Part shown: positions 5,443 through 12,200 of the stretch, in pieces
Layout of the letters: every line of letters begins with the position of its first letter
Position numbering within the stretch: the first letter of the stretch is position 1
The notes under the pieces: model-generated
Database searches by the model: none
Told to the model about the DNA's origin: nothing
Seen by the model: only the letters and a program-made list of their open reading frames with translations
Made by a program: the position numbers and the translations under genes
Origin: 2-02-FULL-38-15 sp964645555
GTDB taxonomy: Bacteria; Patescibacteriota; Microgenomatia; Daviesbacterales; UBA10151
Length of the DNA stretch: 15,218 nucleotides
NCBI GenBank assembly: GCA_964645555.1
Contig: CAZYBP010000020.1
Location: 1 to 15,218, forward strand
Direction of reading: 5' to 3'

Positions 5443-7311
5443 ATGAGGAAAAAACGCAATTTAGGCCCAGGCTTTGTGGATGAAGTAGGCAAGGTTACCA
5501 GTAAAATTGGCCATTTTACCAAAAAAAGGGAAACTGAATGGACAGATTCTTTACTACCCAATTTCGATGCAAGTTTTGGCAGCCGTTTTAGCAAAAGCCC
5601 CTGGAGAATTGTAAGCTTTCAAGTTATTTGTTTATTGTTATTTTTCATATTATTTGTACGTTTATTTCATCTACAGATTGTAGAAGGAAAAGTGAGCAGA
5701 GAATTAGCGGATGGTAACCGTATCCAAATTAAGGTAATACATGCTCCCAGAGGTGTGATTTTTGACAGAAATGGTAAAATCCTGGCTGCTAATTCACCTG
5801 CCTTCAGATTGTTAGATTCTCAGAGCAAAAAAATAAGATTAATAAGCCGGGAAGAGGCTTTAGAGATGGAGGTAAAAAATGATCCCCGTGTAGCCGGATT
5901 GGAAGTTGATAATGTCCGTTCTTATCTGTTGGGAGAAAAATTAGCACATGTTGTTGGGTATGTAGGAGAAATTTCCGATACCCAATTAAAAAAAACTGAG
6001 TTCAAAAATTATCGGCCAGGAGACAGAGTCGGGCAATCAGGCATTGAGGCAACTTATGAAAAACTTTTGCGCGGAGTAGACGGGGGAGAGATTATTGAGG
6101 TCGATTCATCCGGCAGAAAGCTTCGAACTTTAAGACAGGTGGCTGCAATTCCAGGCCAGAATATAACTCTAACTGTAGATGCTGACTTGCAAAATAAGCT
6201 CTATGAACAACTCACACAAGCTCTTAGTAAAGTATCTAGTTGCTGTGGGGCAGCGGTGGCCATGGATCCGGGTAATGGGCAAGTTTTGGCGCTAATATCT
6301 TCTCCCTCTTTTGATCCAAATATCATCACTCAAAATATAGACGACAATGCAATTGCCAGTATTTTTTCTCAAGAGTTCTCACCTCTTTTAAACAGGGTAA
6401 TTGCCGGTACTTATCCTCCTGGTTCAACTTTCAAAATCATCTCTTCTTTGGCAGGGTTAGTGTCGGGCAAGATTAAGCCGGAGACTGTATTTGAAGATAA
6501 TGGGGTAACTTATTTAGGTTCTTATAAGTTTACTAATTGGTATTTTAACCAGTACGGTAAGACAGAAGGATTAGTTAATTTAAACAAGGCCCTTCAAAGA
6601 TCAAATGATAGTTATTTCTATCAGCTGGGCAGGATAGTTGGGGAAGATGCTTTGGAGCAATGGGCCAAGAAATTGAAAATGGGAGGGAAATTAGATTTGG
6701 ATTTGCCTGGTGAAGCAACAGGCTTGATACCAAATGATGCCTGGAAAAGAAAAACCTTTAATCAGGGTTGGTATCCAGGTGATACTTTGCATATGGCTAT
6801 TGGTCAAGGATTTGTGTTGGCAACTCCGTTACAAGTTTTAGGGATTACTTCTTTTATTGCGGCCAATGGTACTTTGTACCAACCCCAACTTGTTTTAAAA
6901 GCCGGTAGTGTAGACGATACTACTTATGAGTTTAAGCCAAAAATTTTAATTTCCAAGGTTATCTCCCAAGAGGTAGTTAAACTGGTGAAAGAAGGATTAA
7001 AGTTGGTGCCTAAAGAGGGTGGAACAGCTTGGCCATTTTTCACCTTTCCTATAACAACTGCCGGAAAAACCGGTACAGCTGAATTTGGTGACAGTAAAGA
7101 CAGGACACATGCTTGGTATACTTCCTTTGCCCCGGCTGATGAGCCAAAGATTGTTTTAACAGTATTGGTTGAGGCAGGAGGGGAAGGTTCAAGCATTGCT
7201 GCCCCCATTGCCAAAGAAGCTTACCGTTGGTTTTTTTCTCCTGATAAAAATAAACTAATTCAGGATATTTACACACCAGCAACAGACTCTGCAAAAACTT
7301 TGGGAGAGTAA
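5443..7311 (+). CDS. mrdA: Penicillin-binding protein 2, elongation transpeptidase
   Basis: This class B penicillin-binding protein is the DD-transpeptidase that crosslinks new peptidoglycan during elongation. An unusual basic cytoplasmic tail of about 53 residues precedes one membrane helix (about 55-78). The PBP-dimer start motif RGVIFDRNG follows at 104-111 with HVVGYVGEI at 169-177. Catalytic motifs are S328-T-F-K331 (in PPGSTFK), S387-N-D and K542-T-G-T, all intact. The segment between the DRNG and VGYVGEI motifs is only about 58 residues, clearly shorter than in E. coli PBP2, so the membrane-proximal pedestal looks reduced. It is third in the mreC-mreD-mrdA set, with 622 residues in all. 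No Shine-Dalgarno precedes the start; the gap from mreD is 3 bases. It could also be labelled PBP2/MrdA-like because RodA is not seen. Confidence 0.95.
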   Translation: MRKKRNLGPGFVDEVGKVTSKIGHFTKKRETEWTDSLLPNFDASFGSRFSKSPWRIVSFQVICLLLFFILFVRLFHLQIVEGKVSRELADGNRIQIKVIHAPRGVIFDRNGKILAANSPAFRLLDSQSKKIRLISREEALEMEVKNDPRVAGLEVDNVRSYLLGEKLAHVVGYVGEISDTQLKKTEFKNYRPGDRVGQSGIEATYEKLLRGVDGGEIIEVDSSGRKLRTLRQVAAIPGQNITLTVDADLQNKLYEQLTQALSKVSSCCGAAVAMDPGNGQVLALISSPSFDPNIITQNIDDNAIASIFSQEFSPLLNRVIAGTYPPGSTFKIISSLAGLVSGKIKPETVFEDNGVTYLGSYKFTNWYFNQYGKTEGLVNLNKALQRSNDSYFYQLGRIVGEDALEQWAKKLKMGGKLDLDLPGEATGLIPNDAWKRKTFNQGWYPGDTLHMAIGQGFVLATPLQVLGITSFIAANGTLYQPQLVLKAGSVDDTTYEFKPKILISKVISQEVVKLVKEGLKLVPKEGGTAWPFFTFPITTAGKTGTAEFGDSKDRTHAWYTSFAPADEPKIVLTVLVEAGGEGSSIAAPIAKEAYRWFFSPDKNKLIQDIYTPATDSAKTLGE

Positions 7312-7323
7312 TATACTAAAAAT

Positions 7324-7566
7324 ATGTGGGATACTGTTTCACAGGTAGTCATTACCCTATTAGGTACTGCCTCCATTGTCTTGGTTGCTAAAAAAAATAA
7401 GTGGGGATTTGTGGCAGGGCTTTTAGCTCAACCATTTTGGTTTATTACTTCTTATTTAAATCATCAATGGGGAGTATTTTTAGTTTCTCTTATATATTCC
7501 ATTAGCTGGATATATGGTATCTACCAGTGGTTTTTTAAAAACCAGAAAAATAAAGAAAAGTCTTAA
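7324..7566 (+). CDS. Small three-helix membrane protein, PnuC-like half transporter
   Basis: This is an 80-residue protein with three predicted membrane helices (about 6-23, 27-44 and 49-70) and a basic C-terminal tail. KKNKWGFVAGLLAQPFW and the closing YGIYQW resemble the repeat of PnuC vitamin transporters, where the last helices end in an aromatic YGxYQW motif. Full PnuC proteins have about 200 or more residues and seven helices, so this would be one half. SemiSWEET-type transporters show that three-helix units can pair into a full carrier, but nothing here proves transport or a substrate. It lies 12 bases after mrdA and 6 before dprA in the same operon. No Shine-Dalgarno is clear. Confidence 0.65.
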   Translation: MWDTVSQVVITLLGTASIVLVAKKNKWGFVAGLLAQPFWFITSYLNHQWGVFLVSLIYSISWIYGIYQWFFKNQKNKEKS

Positions 7567-7572
7567 TCAAAT

Positions 7573-8670
7573 ATGATGGACAATACTGCTTATTTGCTTG
7601 CTCTTCATTCTATAGATGGCCTGGGACCAATTAGATTAAAGGCTATTTTGGATTATTTTAAGGATCCTAAACTGGCCTGGGAAGCGGAAAGTTCGGAATT
7701 TAGCAAAATAGGCATCCCCAAAAACGTTGTAGAATTACTACTTCAAACGCGTAAAAAGTTAGAACCTGTTACCTTTGCAAAGTCAATTAAAGATGCCAAC
7801 ATAGGTTGGATAACAATTTCAGATGATAATTACCCAAAGCTATTATCCCAAATTTATGACCCGCCTCCGGTTTTATACTACAAAGGTGATATTAATGTTT
7901 TAGATACTAAATCTTTGGCTATTGTAGGGACTCGAAAAATCACCGGCTATGGGAAGGTAGTGACTGAACAGTTCACCAAAACTTTGACCTTAGCCGGTTT
8001 AACTATTGTTTCAGGACTCGCACGGGGTGTAGATAGTTATGCCCACTGGGCAGCCGTAAACAATAATGGTCAAACAATTGCTGTTTTGGGGGCAGGCTTA
8101 AATAATATTTTCCCGCCGCAAAATATTGGTTTGGCGCAAAAAATAGCAGATGGGGCCGGTATTTTAATTTCGGAGTTTCCACCGGATTACCAAGTCTTTC
8201 CAGGTAATTTCCCGTCAAGAAATAGAATTATTTCAGGATTGTCTCTAGCAACCTTGGTAATCGAGGCGGCCGAAAACAGTGGTTCCCTGATTACTGCCAG
8301 GTTAGCCTTAGAGCAGGGACGTGAAGTTTTTGCAGTGCCGGGTCCGGTTACCTCTTATTTATCTAAAGGACCAATTAATTTAATCAAACAAGGAGCTATA
8401 CCGGTTTTTGATCCCAAAGATGTTCTGGAACAGTTGGGTATAGATTCAAATCAAATGCTGAAAGCTAAAAATAAGCAAAACACCCAAAATATTTCCGATG
8501 AAGAGAAACAAATTTTGAAAGTATTAGAAAATGAGATAATGCATATGGATGAAATTGGCCGAAGTCTAAACCTTACTGCTGCTAAAATTTCTGCTCTTTT
8601 ATTAAAAATGGAAATCTCCGGTTTAGTACAAAATTTGGGAGGCGGAAGTTATTGTTCTAATATGAGATAA
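7573..8670 (+). CDS. dprA: DNA-processing protein DprA
   Basis: DprA binds incoming single-stranded DNA in the cytoplasm during natural transformation and loads RecA onto it. The 365-residue protein has an N-terminal helical region (about 5-60), the Rossmann-like DprA core (about 80-290) and a C-terminal winged-helix domain (about 308-361). Core motifs are intact: AIVGTRKITGYG (116-127), SGLARGVDSYAH (147-158), FPSRNRIISGLS (213-224), SGSLITARLALEQGREVFAVPG (five motifs of binding-cleft type, 236-257), and KGPINLIKQGA. Two successive ATG codons (7573 and 7576) are possible starts; the first is given. The start lies 6 bases after the stop of the previous gene, in the TAATCAAATATG junction, without a Shine-Dalgarno. 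Its presence suggests DNA uptake ability, though no com genes are visible. Confidence 0.95.
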   Translation: MMDNTAYLLALHSIDGLGPIRLKAILDYFKDPKLAWEAESSEFSKIGIPKNVVELLLQTRKKLEPVTFAKSIKDANIGWITISDDNYPKLLSQIYDPPPVLYYKGDINVLDTKSLAIVGTRKITGYGKVVTEQFTKTLTLAGLTIVSGLARGVDSYAHWAAVNNNGQTIAVLGAGLNNIFPPQNIGLAQKIADGAGILISEFPPDYQVFPGNFPSRNRIISGLSLATLVIEAAENSGSLITARLALEQGREVFAVPGPVTSYLSKGPINLIKQGAIPVFDPKDVLEQLGIDSNQMLKAKNKQNTQNISDEEKQILKVLENEIMHMDEIGRSLNLTAAKISALLLKMEISGLVQNLGGGSYCSNMR

Positions 8671-8677
8671 TCAAAGT

Positions 8678-9031
8678 ATGCCCAAAACGTGGTTGTTTGT
8701 ACTATCATTAACAACTGTTTCTTTAACTGCACTGGTAACTTATTTTCTGAATAGTAGTCTGTCTAACAAATCTGTTTCCAAAAATGAGATAGATACTGCT
8801 GTCAATCAAGCTAAATTCCTATACAGCCAAGAGAAAGAACGAGGCCGGGACTTTTCCCAGGGACCCTGTTTATCCGAAGCGTTAATGCCTAATTGGGTAG
8901 CAGATATTGCTCATAATCCCCGCCAAAGTATAGATGATTTACCTCAAAACCAATGTCTGAGTTATAGAGAGGGTCGAGTTCAGCATTTTGTTGAACTTGA
9001 TTCAGAAGGGAATCTGATTAGAGCCCAATAA
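8678..9031 (+). CDS. Membrane-anchored protein with two outside cysteines, function unknown
   Basis: This 117-residue protein starts with a hydrophobic helix (about 5-24) that looks like an uncleaved signal anchor with a short positive N terminus. The rest should lie outside the membrane. That part has a helix (about 36-54), then GPCLSEALMPNWVADIAHNP and DLPQNQC. The only cysteines, C64 and C93, are both on the outside and could form a disulfide. The conserved-looking Pro/Trp/Asp core and charged C terminus (HFVELDSEGNLIRAQ) suggest a small folded domain. I recall similar hypothetical proteins in CPR genomes but no function. It lies 7 bases after dprA and 4 before the Clp-like ATPase, so it is co-transcribed with both and may act with the ATPase at the membrane. 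Confidence 0.8.
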   Translation: MPKTWLFVLSLTTVSLTALVTYFLNSSLSNKSVSKNEIDTAVNQAKFLYSQEKERGRDFSQGPCLSEALMPNWVADIAHNPRQSIDDLPQNQCLSYREGRVQHFVELDSEGNLIRAQ

Positions 9032-9035
9032 TCAA

Positions 9036-11546
9036 ATGAAATATTTACTAATACCACTCCATTTTATAGAATTTTGGTATCTTGAAGGATCGGCATTTTT
9101 TATTCGATCTTGGAAGAATTTGATGCTTTTTGTGGAAGAAGATTTGGCAGTAGGGTTAATGATAAAGTTACTCTTTACTCCTTTATTTCATGATTCAACT
9201 ATTGTAGGTTTAGTTTTGAGCTTTCTATTTAGATTTAGCCGAATTTTGATGGGTCTTTTTGCTTTTACTTTATCCTCGATAGCCTTACTAGGAATTGCTG
9301 TTTATTGGTTTGGGTTACCTATTCTGGCTGTTTTAAATACTCCACATTTAATCAGTGCCGGTCTATTTTCAGCCGGGTTAGGATTATTTTTAATCCATAC
9401 AACTACCCATCCTCATAAAAAAGTCTGGCAAATTAAAGGATCTATCTTAGATTTTTGGCTTGCCTCGACTATTACAAAAGAAAAGATAAACTTTGTTAAT
9501 TTATTGAAAGATCGGCAGGTATTGGATTTACTTTCCAACCTAGAGTTACAGCCTGACTATTTTTTTAACTGGCAAATTACAAATATTGAGGAAACAGGCC
9601 AAAAGGCTTTTAAGTTAGCCAAAAATTACGGTAGTCAATATATTGAACCTCAGCATTTTTTTGTGGCTGCCTTGGAATCAATTCCTGGTATTGACGATTT
9701 ATTACTAAAGGTTGATCTGAAACTTTCGGACTTTGAGCAAGTTCTAGACTTTTTACAAAAGAAAAGGCAAATTTGGAGAAGAGTCTATGTTTGGGATGAT
9801 GATTTTACAATTCATCATCTAAAAGGTGTCAATAGGGGTTGGTTAGGGGTGCCTACTCCCACTTTGGATTTATATGGGGAGGATTTAACCAGGAAAGCAG
9901 CCAAGGAAGGTTTTCCTGAAATGATCAGAGAAAAGGGAATTATTACGGATGTTGTTAATATTCTCTCTCAAGCGAGCGGTAGAAACGTAATCTTAGTGGG
10001 TCCGCCGGGCAGCGGTAAAACAGCCTTAATTAAACATATGGCCAGACAAATAGTGGCCGGTGATGCCCCGGCAAGCTTGGCTACTAAGAGATTAGTATTA
10101 CTAGATTTGACTAAACTTCTATCCGGCGTCAAGACTCAAGGGGAGTTAGCAGAGAGGGTAAAAGCCATATTTGAAGAAGTCTCTTTTGCCCAAAATGTAA
10201 TTATTGTGATTGAAGAAATTCATGAGCTGGGTATGGGTGAAGTAGGTAGTTCTTTTAATCTTTACTCCTTAATGCAACCATATTTAGAAGAAGACAATTT
10301 TCAATTTATCGGTACAACAGAATCTGACAGTTATTCGCATATTCTGGAAAAAAACGGCTCTTTTGCCCGCATTTTTAGAAAAGTGGAACTGGAACCGGCT
10401 ACAGCTTTGGACACATTAAATATTTTGGAGTACCGTGCCATTGAAGCAGAGAGAAAGAATAAGGTGAAAGTGACCTTTGTAGCTATGACTGCTGCCATTG
10501 AACTATCAGCTAAATTTATACGGGAAAGAGTATTACCTGACAGTGCTATCTCGATTTTGAAAGAAAGCCTAACAGAATCAGTTAATGGTTGGGTGACTAA
10601 AAAAGTAGTAAAAAGAGTAATTTCTTCCAGAGTCAAAGTACCTTTAATGGACGTTGCTGCTGTGGATAAAAATAAATTACTTAATTTAGAGGAGGAACTG
10701 CACTTGAGATTGGTTGACCAAGAAGAGGCGGTTAAAAGTGTAGCAGATACTTTAAGACGGGCTGCTACCGGTTTAAATGAAGAAGGTAGACCAATTGGTT
10801 CGTTTCTATTTGTTGGTCCAACCGGAGTGGGTAAAACTGAACTGGCTAAAGCTCTGGCTGCTACCTACTTCAAAACAGAAGGGGCTTTTATTAGGTTTGA
10901 TATGTCTGAATACCAAAACCCTGAATCAGTAGTCCGTCTGATTGGCGGTCAAGGCGAAGGCGGATTGTTGACTGAAAGTGTCAGAAATAGGCCATATGCT
11001 CTTTTATTACTTGATGAATTTGAGAAGGCTAATGACAAAATCCTGACTTTATTTTTGCAGGTTTTGGATGACGGAAGATTAACAGATGGTGCAGGCAGAA
11101 CAATTAGTTTTGAAAACACCATTATTATTGCTACTTCTAATGCAGGATCATTACTTATTGCTCAAGGGTTACAGCAAGGAAAGGGTATGGAAGTTATAGA
11201 CAGGCAGGTTAATGACGAGCTGTTAAAAGTTTTCAAGCCTGAGCTTGTTAATAGATTTGATGATGTAGTTATTTTTAAACCCCTTTCTCAAACAGATTTG
11301 GAAAAAATTGTGAAGCTGAAACTTGATAAGTTACAAAATCAGTTAAAAGTTAAAGGGTATTTAGTGGATTTTAATCCTGATTTAATTACAGAATTGGCTA
11401 GGAGAGGATTTGACCCGGTATTGGGGGCAAGGCCTTTAAGAAGATTAATGCAGGATACCTTAGAAGCTAAATTTTCCAAATTAATTTTACAAAATCAACT
11501 GATAAAAGGACAAACCTTCCAGGCAGGAGTAGAGCTTTTAGGTTAA
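9036..11546 (+). CDS. Membrane-anchored Clp/Hsp100-like double AAA+ ATPase
   Basis: This 836-residue protein combines a membrane-inserted N terminus with two AAA+ modules of the ClpA/ClpC type. Hydrophobic helices lie at about 68-98 and 103-121. A degenerate Clp N-like helical repeat follows at about 188-235, then the linker TPTLDLYGEDLTRKA. AAA1 has Walker A GPPGSGKT (322-329) and a Walker B reading IEEIHEL (E393-E394) instead of DE. AAA2 has GPTGVGKT (594-601), LLDEFEKA (D660-E661), ATSNAG, NRFDD with the arginine finger, and GARPLRR as sensor 2. The long coiled-coil M domain of ClpB is absent. The aromatic pore-loop residues look missing from both modules: SGVKTQGELAER (363-374) has Thr at the usual Tyr, and IGGQGEGG lacks the GYVG segment. 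No clear IGF/IGL ClpP loop is seen. It may be an envelope-linked remodelling motor. Calling it clpC would overstate what is known. Confidence 0.9.
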   Translation: MKYLLIPLHFIEFWYLEGSAFFIRSWKNLMLFVEEDLAVGLMIKLLFTPLFHDSTIVGLVLSFLFRFSRILMGLFAFTLSSIALLGIAVYWFGLPILAVLNTPHLISAGLFSAGLGLFLIHTTTHPHKKVWQIKGSILDFWLASTITKEKINFVNLLKDRQVLDLLSNLELQPDYFFNWQITNIEETGQKAFKLAKNYGSQYIEPQHFFVAALESIPGIDDLLLKVDLKLSDFEQVLDFLQKKRQIWRRVYVWDDDFTIHHLKGVNRGWLGVPTPTLDLYGEDLTRKAAKEGFPEMIREKGIITDVVNILSQASGRNVILVGPPGSGKTALIKHMARQIVAGDAPASLATKRLVLLDLTKLLSGVKTQGELAERVKAIFEEVSFAQNVIIVIEEIHELGMGEVGSSFNLYSLMQPYLEEDNFQFIGTTESDSYSHILEKNGSFARIFRKVELEPATALDTLNILEYRAIEAERKNKVKVTFVAMTAAIELSAKFIRERVLPDSAISILKESLTESVNGWVTKKVVKRVISSRVKVPLMDVAAVDKNKLLNLEEELHLRLVDQEEAVKSVADTLRRAATGLNEEGRPIGSFLFVGPTGVGKTELAKALAATYFKTEGAFIRFDMSEYQNPESVVRLIGGQGEGGLLTESVRNRPYALLLLDEFEKANDKILTLFLQVLDDGRLTDGAGRTISFENTIIIATSNAGSLLIAQGLQQGKGMEVIDRQVNDELLKVFKPELVNRFDDVVIFKPLSQTDLEKIVKLKLDKLQNQLKVKGYLVDFNPDLITELARRGFDPVLGARPLRRLMQDTLEAKFSKLILQNQLIKGQTFQAGVELLG

Positions 11547-11549
11547 GTT

Positions 11550-11921
11550 ATGAAGAAATTAGTTCTGCTTCTTGGTCTATTGGCAGTTTTTATACCAACT
11601 ATAGTTTTTGCAACTTCTAGTTTAGATCAGGTTAATCAGAAGGTTTGTGATAGGTTTGAACAAGATGTTTTGAAGTTGGCAGCAATTATGGAGGAAGTGA
11701 GAAGCAGAGAGGGTATTTCAGAAACCAGAGTAGCTTTTGGAGGAGTGGATACCCCAATTGAAAATGCTGATTATTGGGTGACATATGCTGCTGAGGCAGT
11801 AGCTTTTCAAAAAGCTCAGAAGTATTCTTCTAAAAGTGAATTACGGGCTAGCTTAGAAACGCTTAAAGGGAAAATTTTAAGAGCAAAAACAGCAGTAGGT
11901 GAGGTGTTAAACAATGACTAG
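11550..11921 (+). CDS. Small secreted protein, function unknown
   Basis: This 123-residue protein has a clear signal peptide: MKK, a hydrophobic stretch to about residue 20, and a likely cleavage after VFA at 21. The mature part is about 100 residues and mainly helical, with an acidic helix (about 27-52, one cysteine at C33), a glycine-containing turn AFGGVDTPIENADYW, and an alanine-rich, lysine-bearing C-terminal helix. No lipobox is present because the cysteine is well inside the mature part. It begins 3 bases after the Clp-like ATPase gene and overlaps the next gene by 8 bases, so it belongs to the same operon. I recognise no family; I infer an extracytoplasmic role linked to the ATPase from position only. 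Confidence 0.8.
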   Translation: MKKLVLLLGLLAVFIPTIVFATSSLDQVNQKVCDRFEQDVLKLAAIMEEVRSREGISETRVAFGGVDTPIENADYWVTYAAEAVAFQKAQKYSSKSELRASLETLKGKILRAKTAVGEVLNND

Positions 11922-12159
11922 GAAAACTTTTCTTTTTCTAATTGTGACAATTTTAGCAATTGCACTTTTTGTCATGGTTTTTAAAGAGAAAACGAATCTA
12001 ATTAGTCCGGTAAATTTGGGAAGATTGCAGACTAAACAAACTCCCGTCCCGCTTGCAACTCCGGCTGCACCAAAAACTTTCCAGTTTGATAAAACTACAG
12101 ATTTAAAGTTGGAACTAGAAAAAGTCGACCCCAAAGTTTTAGATTCTGATTTCGATTGA
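11914..12159 (+). CDS. Small single-pass membrane protein, function unknown
   Basis: This 81-residue protein has one N-terminal membrane helix (about 5-22) after a basic MTRK start. A short proline/threonine-rich linker follows (TPVPLATPAAP, about 43-53), then an acidic C-terminal segment FDKTTDLKLELEKVDPKVLD. The outside part is too short for a normal enzyme and looks like a tethered peptide or interaction tail. The start is inside the preceding gene and has a good ribosome site, GAGGTG at 11901-11906. It is the last gene of the long operon, with 41 bases to topA that hold a possible promoter. I recall this kind of TDLK..L..idP.VLdSDF tail in CPR hypothetical proteins, with no known function. 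Confidence 0.75.
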   Translation: MTRKTFLFLIVTILAIALFVMVFKEKTNLISPVNLGRLQTKQTPVPLATPAAPKTFQFDKTTDLKLELEKVDPKVLDSDFD

Positions 12160-12163
12160 AGTA

Positions 12164-12200
12164 TTGACAAGCAATATACAATTACCCCACATTAAATATA
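12164..12200 (+). promoter_or_regulatory. Possible topA promoter
   Basis: A perfect TTGACA lies at 12164-12169, right after the preceding stop codon. No -10 hexamer sits at the ideal 17-base spacing. CACATT at 12188 (18-base spacing) is weak and TTAAAT at 12192 (22-base spacing) is too far. A TATAAT overlaps the ATG at 12197-12202 with a 27-base spacing. If the TTGACA is used, transcription would start close to the ATG at 12201 with almost no leader. Confidence 0.4.
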
